From the NCBI RefSeq assembly GCF_017874215.1, contig NZ_JAGGLB010000044.1, forward strand, positions 1 to 63,258: a stretch of 63,258 nt of DNA. The letters are read 5' to 3'. Below the pieces are notes generated by a model that saw only the letters and a list, made by a program, of their open reading frames with translations, did no database searches and was not told the DNA's origin. Source of the stretch: Paenibacillus eucommiae. Lineage in GTDB: Bacteria; Bacillota; Bacilli; Paenibacillales; NBRC-103111. Each line of letters starts with the position of its first letter. Position 1 is the stretch's first letter. Positions 1-8,785 of the stretch are shown piece by piece. The position numbers and the translations under genes are program-made.

Positions 1-94
1 CTCCTTGTAGATTTGTTGATTAACTTATTTCACATGATGTACCCTGAATCCTTTTATTTCACCAAAATTTCTTTAAGGTACCTAAGTAGTAACT

Positions 95-434
95 GCAAAA
101 CATCGTTAAAGTAGTAGTCCTCTCGGTTGTGCGCGCTCTTCATCCCCAGCGTCTGCGCCTGCTAGAAAATCTCCTCTAACCAAGAGAAAAAACCTTGCTG
201 GCAGTCCGTTTGAGCTTGGTGTTCGTGTGATTCGTGCGATTGTAGCTAAAGAGAGGGAATGGCTGTGGGAGGAAGAGCGTTAGCGTCCGCCTTTAAAGAT
301 TTGTTCCTGCCTCCTCATCCATTCCATTCAAGGGAACAAATCTTTAACAGCGGCTGGAGCCCACAGCCATTCCCTCCCCCCATGCACCAACGTCACGAAC
401 ACGCACATCAAAGGACGCCGCAAGGCGTCTTTTT
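95..434 (+). repeat. Composite hairpin repeat, copy A (5'-truncated)
   Basis: One of five related intergenic copies. It starts with half of an ATCGTTAA palindrome (96-110) and continues into a core of nested stems. The outer stem is GTGTTCGTG (219-227) with CACGAACAC (394-402). The middle stem is GGGAATGGCTGTGGG (255-269) with its complement at 360-374. The inner stem is AAAGATTTGTTCC (295-307) with 333-345. An intrinsic terminator follows (414-419 pairs with 424-429, then a T-run). The three upstream palindromes found in full copies are absent. It lies just upstream of the binding-protein operon, so its terminator could insulate that operon or act as a leader. The 76-codon frame through it is a by-product of the stems. 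Confidence 0.85.
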
Positions 435-537
435 ATCTCCTTTTCAGCATCATTTAAGCTTCCTTTCAGCTTCTCTAACCGATTTCTAAGGATCCGCTGT
501 CATACTGGGCAATGAATCTATTAACCATTGAAGGGTG

Positions 538-2010
538 ATGAAAGTGTTGAAAAAATGGAGAAAGAAGCCAGTGGTACTTATTTGGACGCTCATCGTAGCA
601 ATGGTTTTGACAGCCTGCACACAGACGGATGGCAAGAAGGACAGCTCGGGGGTAGGCAGCTTAGACAGAGAGGATAAGGGATCGCTGAAGGTTGCTTATT
701 TTAACGAACAAGCCTTTTATATGCAGTATGGTAACGCATTTCAGGCGATGTTTCCCAATGTTGCGCTGGAAGTCGTCTCGACCGAATCCGTGTTTAACGC
801 GGAGGATCCGGGTGCGGAGATGGAACGGCTCGTGAAGGAGCAGCGGCCAGATGTCATGTATTTAACGGAAGATCAATATGCCGTATTGGCGAAGGAAGGT
901 TTGCTGTATGACCTGGATGCGGTCGTGAAGCAGGACGAGTTTGACTTGAGCAGCTTCCTGCCCTCTGTCATCGATCTGCTTAAGGCACACGGGGGCGGCA
1001 AGCTGTATGGATTAAGCCCGGATTTTTCCAGCCAGGCTCTCTATTACAATAAGGATATGTTCGACGAGCACGGGATTCCGTATCCGACAGATGGGATGAG
1101 CTGGGAGGAAGTGATGCAATTAGCGGCTCGTTTCCCTGTGAAGAAAAATGGTGATGACGCCTTGTATGGGTTGTTCCAATCTTCCCAGACGACGGATCCT
1201 TTCGAGCTAATCCGTACGATCGGCGAAGCCAAAGGGCTGCAATATGCCGATGCGGATGCGAAGACAGTATCGATTGAGACGCCGGAGTGGAAGTCGATTT
1301 TCCAATCTGTGATCGAGGGGTACAAATCGGGCAGCATCTCCATGCCTTCCGAGAGCGGCGGAATGGGCGGTGGGATGATGCGCGGAATGGGCGGGAAGAC
1401 GATAAGCTTCGGCCCGGATTCGATGAGGTTCATGTCTGGCCAGGCGGCAATGACGATCGACGGTCCAATGATGATGAACTTCATGGGAATAGATATGAAG
1501 ATGGGAGCTACAAGAGCAGTGCCAGCTATAGGATCCAGTAATGCTGAATCTGTGAAAAATCCCATAAAAGAAATCAACTGGGATGTTGTGACCGTACCGG
1601 TTGATCCGTCCCAGCCAGACGTAGTCGGAAGTATGAGTCTGGATAGTGTGTTCTCCATCAACGAGTCGTCCGAGAACTTGCCCGCTGCGTGGGAGTTTCT
1701 GAAATATGCCAACGGGGAGCAATTGGCCAAGACGAGTGTGATGTCATCTCCTTCTTTATCGGCTCGGACCGCTTTCAAGAAAGAAATGGAGGGTAAACAT
1801 TTAGATGCTTTCTACAAGCTTGGAGCTAATCAGCAAAGCTTGCTGCAAACATTGCCTGAAGGCTTCGCCGCTTCTTTCGCGCAGCTGGCATCCGGGCAAA
1901 TCAAGAAGGTTGTGGAAGAAGCTTTGTCCGTGGATGAGGCGTTAAAAACAATTCAAACACAAGGACAGGCTTTGCTGACGAAATCTATCCTGGATGGGGA
2001 GCAAGGGTAA
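538..2010 (+). CDS. Extracellular solute-binding lipoprotein (family 1 fold) with Met/Gly-rich segment
   Basis: About 490 residues. A basic n-region and hydrophobic stretch end in a lipobox (VLTAC), so it should be a membrane-anchored lipoprotein. The body resembles sugar-type ABC binding proteins (AFQAMFPNVALEVV, LYYNKDMFDEHGIPYP, WEFLKYANGEQ). It is the first gene of an operon with MacA/FtsX/LolD-type components and has no sugar-type permease beside it, so its partner is unclear. A methionine- and glycine-rich stretch at about residues 270-325 (GGMGGGMMRGMGG and PMMMNFMGIDMKMG) is not typical of the family. The start could be ATG 538 or GTG 544; AAGGGTG at 531-537 fits 544 better. Its stop overlaps the next start (TAATG). 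Confidence 0.85.
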   Translation: MKVLKKWRKKPVVLIWTLIVAMVLTACTQTDGKKDSSGVGSLDREDKGSLKVAYFNEQAFYMQYGNAFQAMFPNVALEVVSTESVFNAEDPGAEMERLVKEQRPDVMYLTEDQYAVLAKEGLLYDLDAVVKQDEFDLSSFLPSVIDLLKAHGGGKLYGLSPDFSSQALYYNKDMFDEHGIPYPTDGMSWEEVMQLAARFPVKKNGDDALYGLFQSSQTTDPFELIRTIGEAKGLQYADADAKTVSIETPEWKSIFQSVIEGYKSGSISMPSESGGMGGGMMRGMGGKTISFGPDSMRFMSGQAAMTIDGPMMMNFMGIDMKMGATRAVPAIGSSNAESVKNPIKEINWDVVTVPVDPSQPDVVGSMSLDSVFSINESSENLPAAWEFLKYANGEQLAKTSVMSSPSLSARTAFKKEMEGKHLDAFYKLGANQQSLLQTLPEGFAASFAQLASGQIKKVVEEALSVDEALKTIQTQGQALLTKSILDGEQG

Positions 2011-2762
2011 TGGCGATTTTGAATGCTGCCAAGCTGAAGCGGCAGAAGGGAGTGACCGAGCCAGCAGCAGTCTATGGTGAAAACGGCGAGCCGCTCCTGA
2101 GCGTACGGAATGTTCGCAAAAGCTTTGTTTCCGGCAACCAGAACGTTGAGGTGTTGAAGGGGATCGAGATGTCGATTGATTCTGGCCGGCTTACCATGCT
2201 CCGGGGACGTTCAGGTTCGGGAAAGACAACACTGCTCAATCTGCTGGGTGGGCTCGACCGGCCAACGGAGGGCGGCGTGTACTTCCGCAGCCGCCCTCTT
2301 CACGAGTGGAGCGACAAGCAGTTGACCATCGTAAGACGGCGGGAGATTGGGTTTATTTTCCAATCTTTCGCGCTGCTGCCGCTGCTTACCGCATGGGAGA
2401 ACGTCGAGCTCGCCTTGCGTATGGCGGGCACCCCAAGGTCGGAGTGGAGAGCGCGGGTTGGCAGCTGTCTCGAGCTCGTCGGACTGACGAAACGGGCATT
2501 TCATCGTCCGTTCGAGCTGTCCGGCGGAGAGCAGCAGAGGGTGGCTATCGCCAAAGCAATCGCGCACAAGCCCCCTCTTCTGCTGGCGGATGAGCCGACA
2601 GCTGAGCTGGATTCGCAGATGGCAGCGAGTATTATCGCGGTTTTCCGGGATATCGTCGAAGTGGAGCGAATGGCGATATGTATGACTACACACGATTCCA
2701 CTTTATGGGAGGCGGCAGACGTTGTATACCAAATGGTCGATGGCCGAATCGTACCGGAATAA
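2010..2762 (+). CDS. LolD/MacB-type ABC transporter ATP-binding protein
   Basis: A 250-residue ATPase. It has Walker A (GRSGSGKTT), Q-loop (FIFQSFALLP), signature (LSGGEQQRVAIAKA), Walker B (LLLADEPTAELDS) and H-loop (TTHD). GGLDRPTEGG after Walker A is typical of the LolD/MacB group that works with FtsX-fold permeases. The start overlaps the previous stop by one base, and the 3' end overlaps the adaptor gene, so these genes are translationally coupled. It probably energises the FtsX permease encoded two genes downstream. A second ATPase gene follows that permease, so which ATPase pairs with it, or whether both do, cannot be told from sequence. Confidence 0.9.
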   Translation: MAILNAAKLKRQKGVTEPAAVYGENGEPLLSVRNVRKSFVSGNQNVEVLKGIEMSIDSGRLTMLRGRSGSGKTTLLNLLGGLDRPTEGGVYFRSRPLHEWSDKQLTIVRRREIGFIFQSFALLPLLTAWENVELALRMAGTPRSEWRARVGSCLELVGLTKRAFHRPFELSGGEQQRVAIAKAIAHKPPLLLADEPTAELDSQMAASIIAVFRDIVEVERMAICMTTHDSTLWEAADVVYQMVDGRIVPE

Positions 2763-3783
2763 ATTAAGGAGCTCCGGAGCCCGGTTGTTGCTTGCAGTCA
2801 TGTGCCTGTCTCTCTTGGCCGGCTGCTCCCTGCTGCCTCAGGAAGAAGAGCAGGAGAAACTACCAGATATCCGGATTCCGAAAATTTCGCAGAAACCGGA
2901 GTATCCGGTTAAAAAAGGCACCTTAGAGCTTAAAGTGAGCGGATCCGGGAAGCTGATGTCGGAGCGGGAGGAGAATCTGCTTTTTTCAGAAGACAATCTC
3001 CGCGTTGTAGAAGTATACGTGAAAGCTGGAGACCAGGTGAAGAAAGGACAGGTGCTGGCTGCGCTCGATACGGGCGATACGGACAGCCAAATCCGCAGAA
3101 AAGAGATTGATCTGGAGAAGACCGAACTCGATCTGAAGGACATGATGCGCGATTCGTCGGAAGACAATGCGGTATTGCTCAAGAAAAAGAAGCTCGACTA
3201 CGAATTGTTGAATCAAGAACTCGCCGATTTGCGCAGTAAGCTGGAGGGCTCGAAGCTGGTTGCTCCATACGCTGGCACGATTGTTAGTTTCACGGCAAAG
3301 AAAGGCGATATGGCGAAGGCCTACGAAAAAGTGGGGCAGATTGCCGACATGGGCGCGCTTGTCGTCGCTGTGCAGTTCGCTTCGGGTGATTTGGCAAGCA
3401 TTGCTCCGGGTATGGAAACCTTGGTCGGCATTAACACCGCAGGCGATCATCCAGGCTCGGTAAGAAGGCTTCCGGTTGGCACAGGGCAGAACAATAACGA
3501 TGCGGATTCACTCGATAAGTATACGCTGATCGATCTGCCGAAGCTGCCGGAAGGCGTTGCGCATGGCACGCCGCTCTCCGCTTCCGTTATTATGGAGCGC
3601 CGTAATGAGGTGTTGATCATCCCGCTCTCGGCGCTGCGGACGCAGAATAACCGGAAATATGTACTTGTATCGAATGAGGATGGCAGCAAGGGTGAGGTGG
3701 ACGTGGAAACCGGTATTCAAACCTCAACGCATGTGGAAATCATCAAAGGGCTCGAGGAAGGCCAGAAGGTCGTGGGGAAATAA
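2740..3783 (+). CDS. MacA/HlyD-like efflux adaptor lipoprotein
   Basis: About 347 residues. Signal peptide with lipobox (LSLLAGC). A biotinyl-lipoyl-like half motif follows (VVEVYVKAGDQVKKGQVLAALDT), then a helical hairpin (RRKEIDLEKTELDLKDMM to LDYELLNQELADL), the second lipoyl half (LVAPYAGTIVSF.AKKGD), and a beta-barrel and membrane-proximal part (NRKYVLVSNEDG...VETGIQTSTHVEIIKGLEEGQKVV). This is the usual order in periplasmic adaptor proteins; in a Gram-positive cell it would sit outside the membrane and assist the FtsX-type pump. ATG 2740 gives a basic n-region. TTG 2785, downstream of AAGGAG at 2766-2771, would leave almost no n-region. It overlaps both neighbours. Confidence 0.85.
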   Translation: MAESYRNKLRSSGARLLLAVMCLSLLAGCSLLPQEEEQEKLPDIRIPKISQKPEYPVKKGTLELKVSGSGKLMSEREENLLFSEDNLRVVEVYVKAGDQVKKGQVLAALDTGDTDSQIRRKEIDLEKTELDLKDMMRDSSEDNAVLLKKKKLDYELLNQELADLRSKLEGSKLVAPYAGTIVSFTAKKGDMAKAYEKVGQIADMGALVVAVQFASGDLASIAPGMETLVGINTAGDHPGSVRRLPVGTGQNNNDADSLDKYTLIDLPKLPEGVAHGTPLSASVIMERRNEVLIIPLSALRTQNNRKYVLVSNEDGSKGEVDVETGIQTSTHVEIIKGLEEGQKVVGK

Positions 3784-6572
3784 TGCGAATTGTCATCTAT
3801 CTCCTCCTGAAAATGTGGCAAAACCGTTGGTTCACGCTGGGCACGCTGCTCGGGTTGACGGTGGCGGCGGCGTTTGCGATGAGCATTCCGATGTATGCGG
3901 ACGGCACGTTGAAGCGGCTGGTAGTCAAGTCGCTCCAGGAAGAGACGAAAGGATTGCCGGCGGCGTCGCTTTATATGAAATACCAGTCGGCCGGCAATGA
4001 CCAGAACGATCTGGAAGGTCTCGGCGAGGTTAACCAATGGATCAGTGAAGAGCTGCCCGAAAAAATCGGCTTTCCCGTGCAAGCATTCTCCAGCCTGCTC
4101 AGCCTGCCAACGTCGACGGTGCGGTCTATCCATGCCGGCACAGGCGGCTCAAACCGGCTAACCCGCATGGCGCTGGCATCTCAGAGCGGAATTCCCGGGA
4201 TGACGGATCTCGTTGAAGGGAAGATGCCCCGGGATGGCATGCAGGACGGCGCCATTGAAGTCATTGTACTGAATGAGACGCTGAGCCGTCACGATTGGAA
4301 GATCGGCGACTCCTTCTACTATGATTCGAAAAATAATGAAGGTAAATCAAAGCGGCTGACGGTACGCATTGTTGGTTCTTACAAGTTGAAAGACGAAAAG
4401 GATTTGAACTGGGCGATCGACGGCAAAGAAAAGCTGGCTGACACGCTTATCGTCAGCCACAAAACCATGATGGATACACTGCTCATGGATAACAAGCTTG
4501 CACTTGATTCGGCCGGTTGGTTCTTCGCGTTTGACCTCCGGGATATCCGCATCAGTGATCTGTCGCCGCTGATCGGGGAACTGCAGCGCCTTGAGATCAA
4601 TCTTCACCAGCTGCTTGAAAACACAAAGGTCAACTTGACGTTCATTGATATGTTGAATAATTTCCAGCGGCAGAGCGTGCAGCTGCAGGCGATGCTGTTC
4701 GCGCTTGCTGCTCCGGTACTGGCGATGGTGCTGTATTTCATTATGCTGAATGCTCAACAATCGCTTGCCCGGCAGAGGGGAGACATCGCCGTGCTGCACA
4801 GCCGCGGCTCCAGTCCACGGCAAATTACTATGCTGTATGCGATCGAAGCGGCGCTGCTAGGGTGCGCGGCTTTACTGATTGGTCTTGTTCTGGCGTGGTT
4901 CATGGCCAAGACAATCGGCTCCTCCAGCGGCTTCCTTTCTTTTGTTGGCCGCAAGTCGATTCCTGTCGGGTTTAACAAGGCATCTTGGCTATTTGGTATC
5001 ACCGCCACTGTGCTGGCAGTCCTTGCAACCATAGCACCAATCCGCGCGTACGCCGGTGCATCCATTGTACAGCATACGCAGCAGCGGGCCAGAGCTGACG
5101 GATCGCCATTCTGGCAGCGGCTTTATCTGGACGTAGCGCTATTTGGGATAGCTGCAGCCGGCTGGTATCTGCTGGATTCCGGTCAAATTGCTTCCGTCAA
5201 CATCAGCGGCGGTGCAGCGGAAATTGAGCCAGCGATCTTTATCATCCCGGCATTGCTTATATTCGCGGCGGGGCTCTTGTGTCTGCGATTGTTTCCGCTG
5301 CTGCTCCGTTCCTGGAACGCGATCATGAAGAACCGCATGCCAGTTCCGGTCTATCTGACGCTGACCCAGTTGTCGCGTTCGGCTTCCACGTTCTACCCCG
5401 TTATGATTCTGCTTATTCTTACAATCGGGCTGGGCGTTTACAGTGCTTCGGCTGCCCGGACGATAGATGTGAATGCTTCGGATCGCACGCACTATCAGTA
5501 TGGAAGCGATGTTGTGCTGAAGTCGGCGTGGGAAGGCGTCCAGGACGAAAATGACGAGAACAAGATCTACTATACCGAACCGTCCTTCCAGGCTTATAGC
5601 GGGCTGGACGGAGTGGAGGCAGCCGCACGGGTTATGAAAGCGACGGGGAAAGTCGAGATTAGCGGCAAGTCAGCAGGAAGCGGGCAGCTCGTTGCTATCG
5701 ACAATGCGGATTTTGCCAAGGCGGCATGGTTCCGTGAGGATTTATTCCCCAATCATCCGTATCTGTACCTTGACGCGCTTGGAACAGCGGAGCAAGCTGT
5801 GCTTGTATCTGAAGCTTTCGCAGGGCGCTATGGATTGAAAGAAGGAGATCCGCTGCGCATCACGCTCGGTTACGACAATGTACCCGTGGATTTCGTCGTC
5901 GTTGGCATCGTTAATTACTGGCCGAGCCTGTATCCGGAAGAGTCACCGTTCTTCGTGGCCAATCTGGATTATGTGTATCAACAGATCGAGAAGATTCCTT
6001 ATGACGTATGGTTGAACCTGAAAGAAGGCGCTAAACTTGCACCTGTGCTGGAGACACTTGCAGAACGCGGCGTTTCGGTTGCCCGGGTGGATGATGCCCG
6101 TGGTGAGCTTGCCGAACGCCGGAATCACCCGGCTCAAGGTGGAGTGTTCGGTATTCTCAGCCTTGGATTTCTTATCTCGCTGCTTGTTTCGCTGCTTGGG
6201 TATTTGATTTTCTGGTTTTTTACCTTGGCGCGCAGAGTCGTCCAGCTTGGGATCCTGAGAGCCATGGGCCTATCCCGCGGACAGGTGACAGGCATGCTGC
6301 TGCTTGAGCAGCTGTTCACGACCGGCTTGTCGGTGGCCGCCGGATTCGGGCTCGGAACGTTCGCCAGCCGCCTGTTCCTGCCATTCCTGCAGGGCGGAAG
6401 CACCCTTGGAACGCGGCAGGTGCCGCCGTTCCGGATTGTATTTGAAGCGGAGGATACACTCAAGCTGTATATCGCCACCGGCGTCATGCTTGCGGCCGGA
6501 GCGAGCCTGCTCATTCTGCAGCTGCGGCGTCTGCGCATTACCCAAGCGGTCAAGCTGGGTGAAGAGAGATAA
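3783..6572 (+). CDS. FtsX-like ABC transporter permease, large
   Basis: A 929-residue membrane protein. The N-terminal membrane segment (WFTLGTLLGLTVAAAFAMSIPMY) is followed by a long extracellular region. A cluster of membrane segments around residues 300-420 contains the FtsX signature region (RQRGDIAVLHSRGSSPRQITMLYAIEAALLG). A second extracellular region follows, and a second FtsX block lies at the C-terminus (LARRVVQLGILRAMGLSRGQVTGMLLLEQLFTTGLS). Two FtsX modules in one chain are typical of Firmicute and actinobacterial exporters of this class. The start overlaps the adaptor stop (TAATG). Substrate unknown; candidates are peptides, lipids or antimicrobials. Confidence 0.88.
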   Translation: MRIVIYLLLKMWQNRWFTLGTLLGLTVAAAFAMSIPMYADGTLKRLVVKSLQEETKGLPAASLYMKYQSAGNDQNDLEGLGEVNQWISEELPEKIGFPVQAFSSLLSLPTSTVRSIHAGTGGSNRLTRMALASQSGIPGMTDLVEGKMPRDGMQDGAIEVIVLNETLSRHDWKIGDSFYYDSKNNEGKSKRLTVRIVGSYKLKDEKDLNWAIDGKEKLADTLIVSHKTMMDTLLMDNKLALDSAGWFFAFDLRDIRISDLSPLIGELQRLEINLHQLLENTKVNLTFIDMLNNFQRQSVQLQAMLFALAAPVLAMVLYFIMLNAQQSLARQRGDIAVLHSRGSSPRQITMLYAIEAALLGCAALLIGLVLAWFMAKTIGSSSGFLSFVGRKSIPVGFNKASWLFGITATVLAVLATIAPIRAYAGASIVQHTQQRARADGSPFWQRLYLDVALFGIAAAGWYLLDSGQIASVNISGGAAEIEPAIFIIPALLIFAAGLLCLRLFPLLLRSWNAIMKNRMPVPVYLTLTQLSRSASTFYPVMILLILTIGLGVYSASAARTIDVNASDRTHYQYGSDVVLKSAWEGVQDENDENKIYYTEPSFQAYSGLDGVEAAARVMKATGKVEISGKSAGSGQLVAIDNADFAKAAWFREDLFPNHPYLYLDALGTAEQAVLVSEAFAGRYGLKEGDPLRITLGYDNVPVDFVVVGIVNYWPSLYPEESPFFVANLDYVYQQIEKIPYDVWLNLKEGAKLAPVLETLAERGVSVARVDDARGELAERRNHPAQGGVFGILSLGFLISLLVSLLGYLIFWFFTLARRVVQLGILRAMGLSRGQVTGMLLLEQLFTTGLSVAAGFGLGTFASRLFLPFLQGGSTLGTRQVPPFRIVFEAEDTLKLYIATGVMLAAGASLLILQLRRLRITQAVKLGEER

Positions 6573-6610
6573 AGAAAGACAAATAACAATCAGGATGAGG
6601 AGGCCCTGTG

Positions 6611-7582
6611 ATGATCCATTGCGAAAGTCTGGTGAAAATTTTTAAAACCGACGACATTGAGGTCGTTGCCCTGCAGGGTCTGAACATGACAGTCGAACAG
6701 GGAGAAATGATGGCAATTATCGGGAACAGCGGCAGCGGCAAATCGACGCTGCTCAACATTCTGGGCGGCCTCGACCGGCCTTCAGCAGGGCAGGCGATCG
6801 TGGGCCCGTGGAATCTGCTGAAGATGACGAAAGAGCAGTTAATAACATATAAGCGCAAAACCGTCGGTTTTATCTGGCAGAATAATGCGAGAAATCTGGT
6901 TCCATACCTTACCGCCCTCCAAAATGTCGAGCTCCCAATGCTGATCCAGGGCAAGGTGGACCGGGCGTACGCCAAACAATTACTCACAGCCGTCGGTCTT
7001 GAGCACCGGATGGGCAATCGTCTCACCCAACTAAGCGGCGGCGAGCAACAGAGAGTCGCGATCGCGATCTCGCTTTCCAATCGCCCTATGATCGTACTCG
7101 CCGATGAGCCGACGGGCTCGGTGGACAGCGCGACAGGGGATCAGATTCTCGAGATCTTCCGCCGCCTTAACCAGGACATGGGGGTGACGATCGTTATCGT
7201 CACCCATGATCTCTCGGTTGCAGACAAAGTTGACCGTGTCGTCGCCATTCGAGACGGTTTGACCAGTACGGAGTGGGTCAAGCGGGACAAGGACGTGGCG
7301 GACAAGGAGGCAGCTCTCCCGGCGGGCACTGATGAAGCATCTACTACAGCATCTACTGCAACATCGACCGCAGCATTAACCGCTGCTACCCCTGGGTCCC
7401 GGTTCGGCGAGCGGCATGAGGAATATGTGGTCATCGATCGCGTCGGCAGGCTGCAAATTCCGAAGGCTTATCTGGAGGCCATGAACGTCGATGGTAAAGC
7501 AGTGCTTGAATTTGACGGCAAACGGGTTACGATCGGTCCGCCCGATGCTTCCCCGTCCTCTATCCGCCCAGGTCGGAGGTGA
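6611..7582 (+). CDS. ABC transporter ATP-binding protein with C-terminal AbrB-like domain
   Basis: About 323 residues. The ATPase part has Walker A (GNSGSGKST), signature (LSGGEQQRVAIAIS), Walker B (MIVLADEPTGSVDS) and H-loop (VTHD). After about residue 225 a low-complexity Ala/Thr linker leads to a segment at about 268-312 that reads like a SpoVT/AbrB swapped-hairpin domain (YVVIDRVGRLQIPKAYLEA, then VLEFDGKRVTI). ATG 6611 has AGGAGG seven bases upstream; the preceding GTG is less likely. The gene lies 38 bases after the permease and overlaps or abuts the sigma factor gene. The role of the tail, whether DNA binding or dimerisation, is not established by sequence. Confidence 0.85.
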   Translation: MIHCESLVKIFKTDDIEVVALQGLNMTVEQGEMMAIIGNSGSGKSTLLNILGGLDRPSAGQAIVGPWNLLKMTKEQLITYKRKTVGFIWQNNARNLVPYLTALQNVELPMLIQGKVDRAYAKQLLTAVGLEHRMGNRLTQLSGGEQQRVAIAISLSNRPMIVLADEPTGSVDSATGDQILEIFRRLNQDMGVTIVIVTHDLSVADKVDRVVAIRDGLTSTEWVKRDKDVADKEAALPAGTDEASTTASTATSTAALTAATPGSRFGERHEEYVVIDRVGRLQIPKAYLEAMNVDGKAVLEFDGKRVTIGPPDASPSSIRPGRR

Positions 7583-7590
7583 GCGGGGGC

Positions 7591-8097
7591 ATGGAGCAGG
7601 CCGTGGTCAAGCTGACCAAGTTAACCAAGTTAGATGAGCTGGACGAGCTGTATGCGGAACATTCCGTTTATTTGAATAAATTCATGCTCAAGTTGACCCG
7701 CAATCGGGAGGAAGCGGCTGATTTGGTGCAGGAGATTTTTCTGAGGCTGTGCGAGCAGGAAAGCTTGCCTGAACATCCGAAATCGTGGCTTTCCCAAACC
7801 GGATATCGACTATTTATCGATCAATGGCGCCGCAAACAACGGATATCCTGGCTGCCGCTTGATCATTACGCCGTGTCCAGCCAGACTACCCCGGAACAAG
7901 TGGTCCTCGACATGGAATTCAAGAGGTTTGTGCGCCGGCTGCTTTTGCAGCTTAAACCCCGGATGCATGCTGCTTTATACTTGCGTATTTACAAGCAGTC
8001 CAGCTACAGAGAAATTGCCAGGCAGCTTGATTGTTCCGAGAATACCGTTAAATCCTTCGTCCGGCGTGGCAAAGCACAATTATCCAAGCTGCTGTAA
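7591..8097 (+). CDS. ECF-type sigma-70 family RNA polymerase sigma factor
   Basis: About 168 residues, the usual ECF size. Region 2 is seen in NREEAADLVQEIFLRLCEQ and SWLSQTGYRLFIDQWRRKQR. Region 4 is a helix-turn-helix (YREIARQLDCSENTVKSFVRRGKAQLSKLL). ATG 7591 has GGAGG at 7575-7579; an upstream GTG at 7579 overlaps the previous stop. It is the last gene of the transporter operon. No anti-sigma gene is visible on either side, so it may be controlled by the neighbouring membrane proteins or from elsewhere. It probably directs transcription of its own operon, but no matching promoter could be defined. Confidence 0.88.
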   Translation: MEQAVVKLTKLTKLDELDELYAEHSVYLNKFMLKLTRNREEAADLVQEIFLRLCEQESLPEHPKSWLSQTGYRLFIDQWRRKQRISWLPLDHYAVSSQTTPEQVVLDMEFKRFVRRLLLQLKPRMHAALYLRIYKQSSYREIARQLDCSENTVKSFVRRGKAQLSKLL

Positions 8098-8137
8098 TGG
8101 AGCGGACCATCAAAATAGCGGGCCAAGCTGTTTCTAG

Positions 8138-8785
8138 ATGCCTGGAGTGAATAATTTCATTTATACAGTGGAACGTTGCAGTTATGAAGTAGATGATATT
8201 CTATGCCGGCAGTCCGTTTGAGCGTGCATGTTCAGCACTTTGCCAGCCAGCCTCCCCCGAAAGGAGTGTGTGCTTGACTTAACGATGTTTTTGATCGTTA
8301 AAGGAGTGTTTCCAAGTCAATCCGTCACGTTAATGATGATTTTCATCGTTAAAAGAGGTCGGATAGCCTCTCTGGGTGGTGAAAAGGGATTTTAACGATG
8401 TTTTTCATTGTTAAAGTAAGTATCTGGAGAGGGCTCGTGCTTTTAACGATGAAAAACATCGCTAAAGTAACAAGTCCTCTCAGTTCTCTCAGTTCTCTTC
8501 ATCCCAGGAGCCTTAGCCGCTAGGCATACTCCTCCAACCACGAGAAAAACCCTTGCTGGCTGTCCGTTTGAGCTTGGTGTTCATGCGATTGTAGCTGAAT
8601 GAGGGAATGGCTGTGGGTGGAAGAGCGTTAGCGCCCGCCTTTAAAGATTTGTTCCAACCTGCTCATCCATTCCGTTCAAGGGAACAAATCTTTAACAGCG
8701 GCTGGAGCCCACAGCCATTCCCTCCGCAAAGCACCCAAGTCACGAACGCGCAACCTCCAATGACGCCGCAAGGCGTCTTTTTCAT
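8138..8785 (+). repeat. Composite hairpin repeat, copy B (full length)
   Basis: The most complete copy. An upstream segment (8138-8260) shares GATGCCTGGAGTGAA and other blocks with copy C. Four palindromes of the ATCGTTAA type follow, at about 8279-8302, 8330-8352, 8390-8415 and 8441-8467, each able to form a 9-10 bp stem. The core (8541-8785) carries GGGAATGGCTGTGGG at about 8603-8617 with its complement near 8708-8722, AAAGATTTGTTCC at 8643-8655 with 8681-8693, and the terminator GACGCC/GGCGTC plus T-run (8762-8783). It fills the whole gap between the sigma factor gene and the phosphotransferase gene. Confidence 0.88.

Noticed and set aside
259..489. Conserved small ORF beginning MAVGGRA, also at 8607, 20121 and 62337
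   Set aside because: Its sequence is dictated by the repeat stems, no proper RBS precedes it, and the copies diverge in length and C-terminus. It is a by-product of the repeat, not a gene family.
8279..8467. Possible CRISPR array from evenly spaced repeats
   Set aside because: Units are palindromes of about 25 bp, the spacers are conserved between copies, only four units occur, and no cas genes are present.
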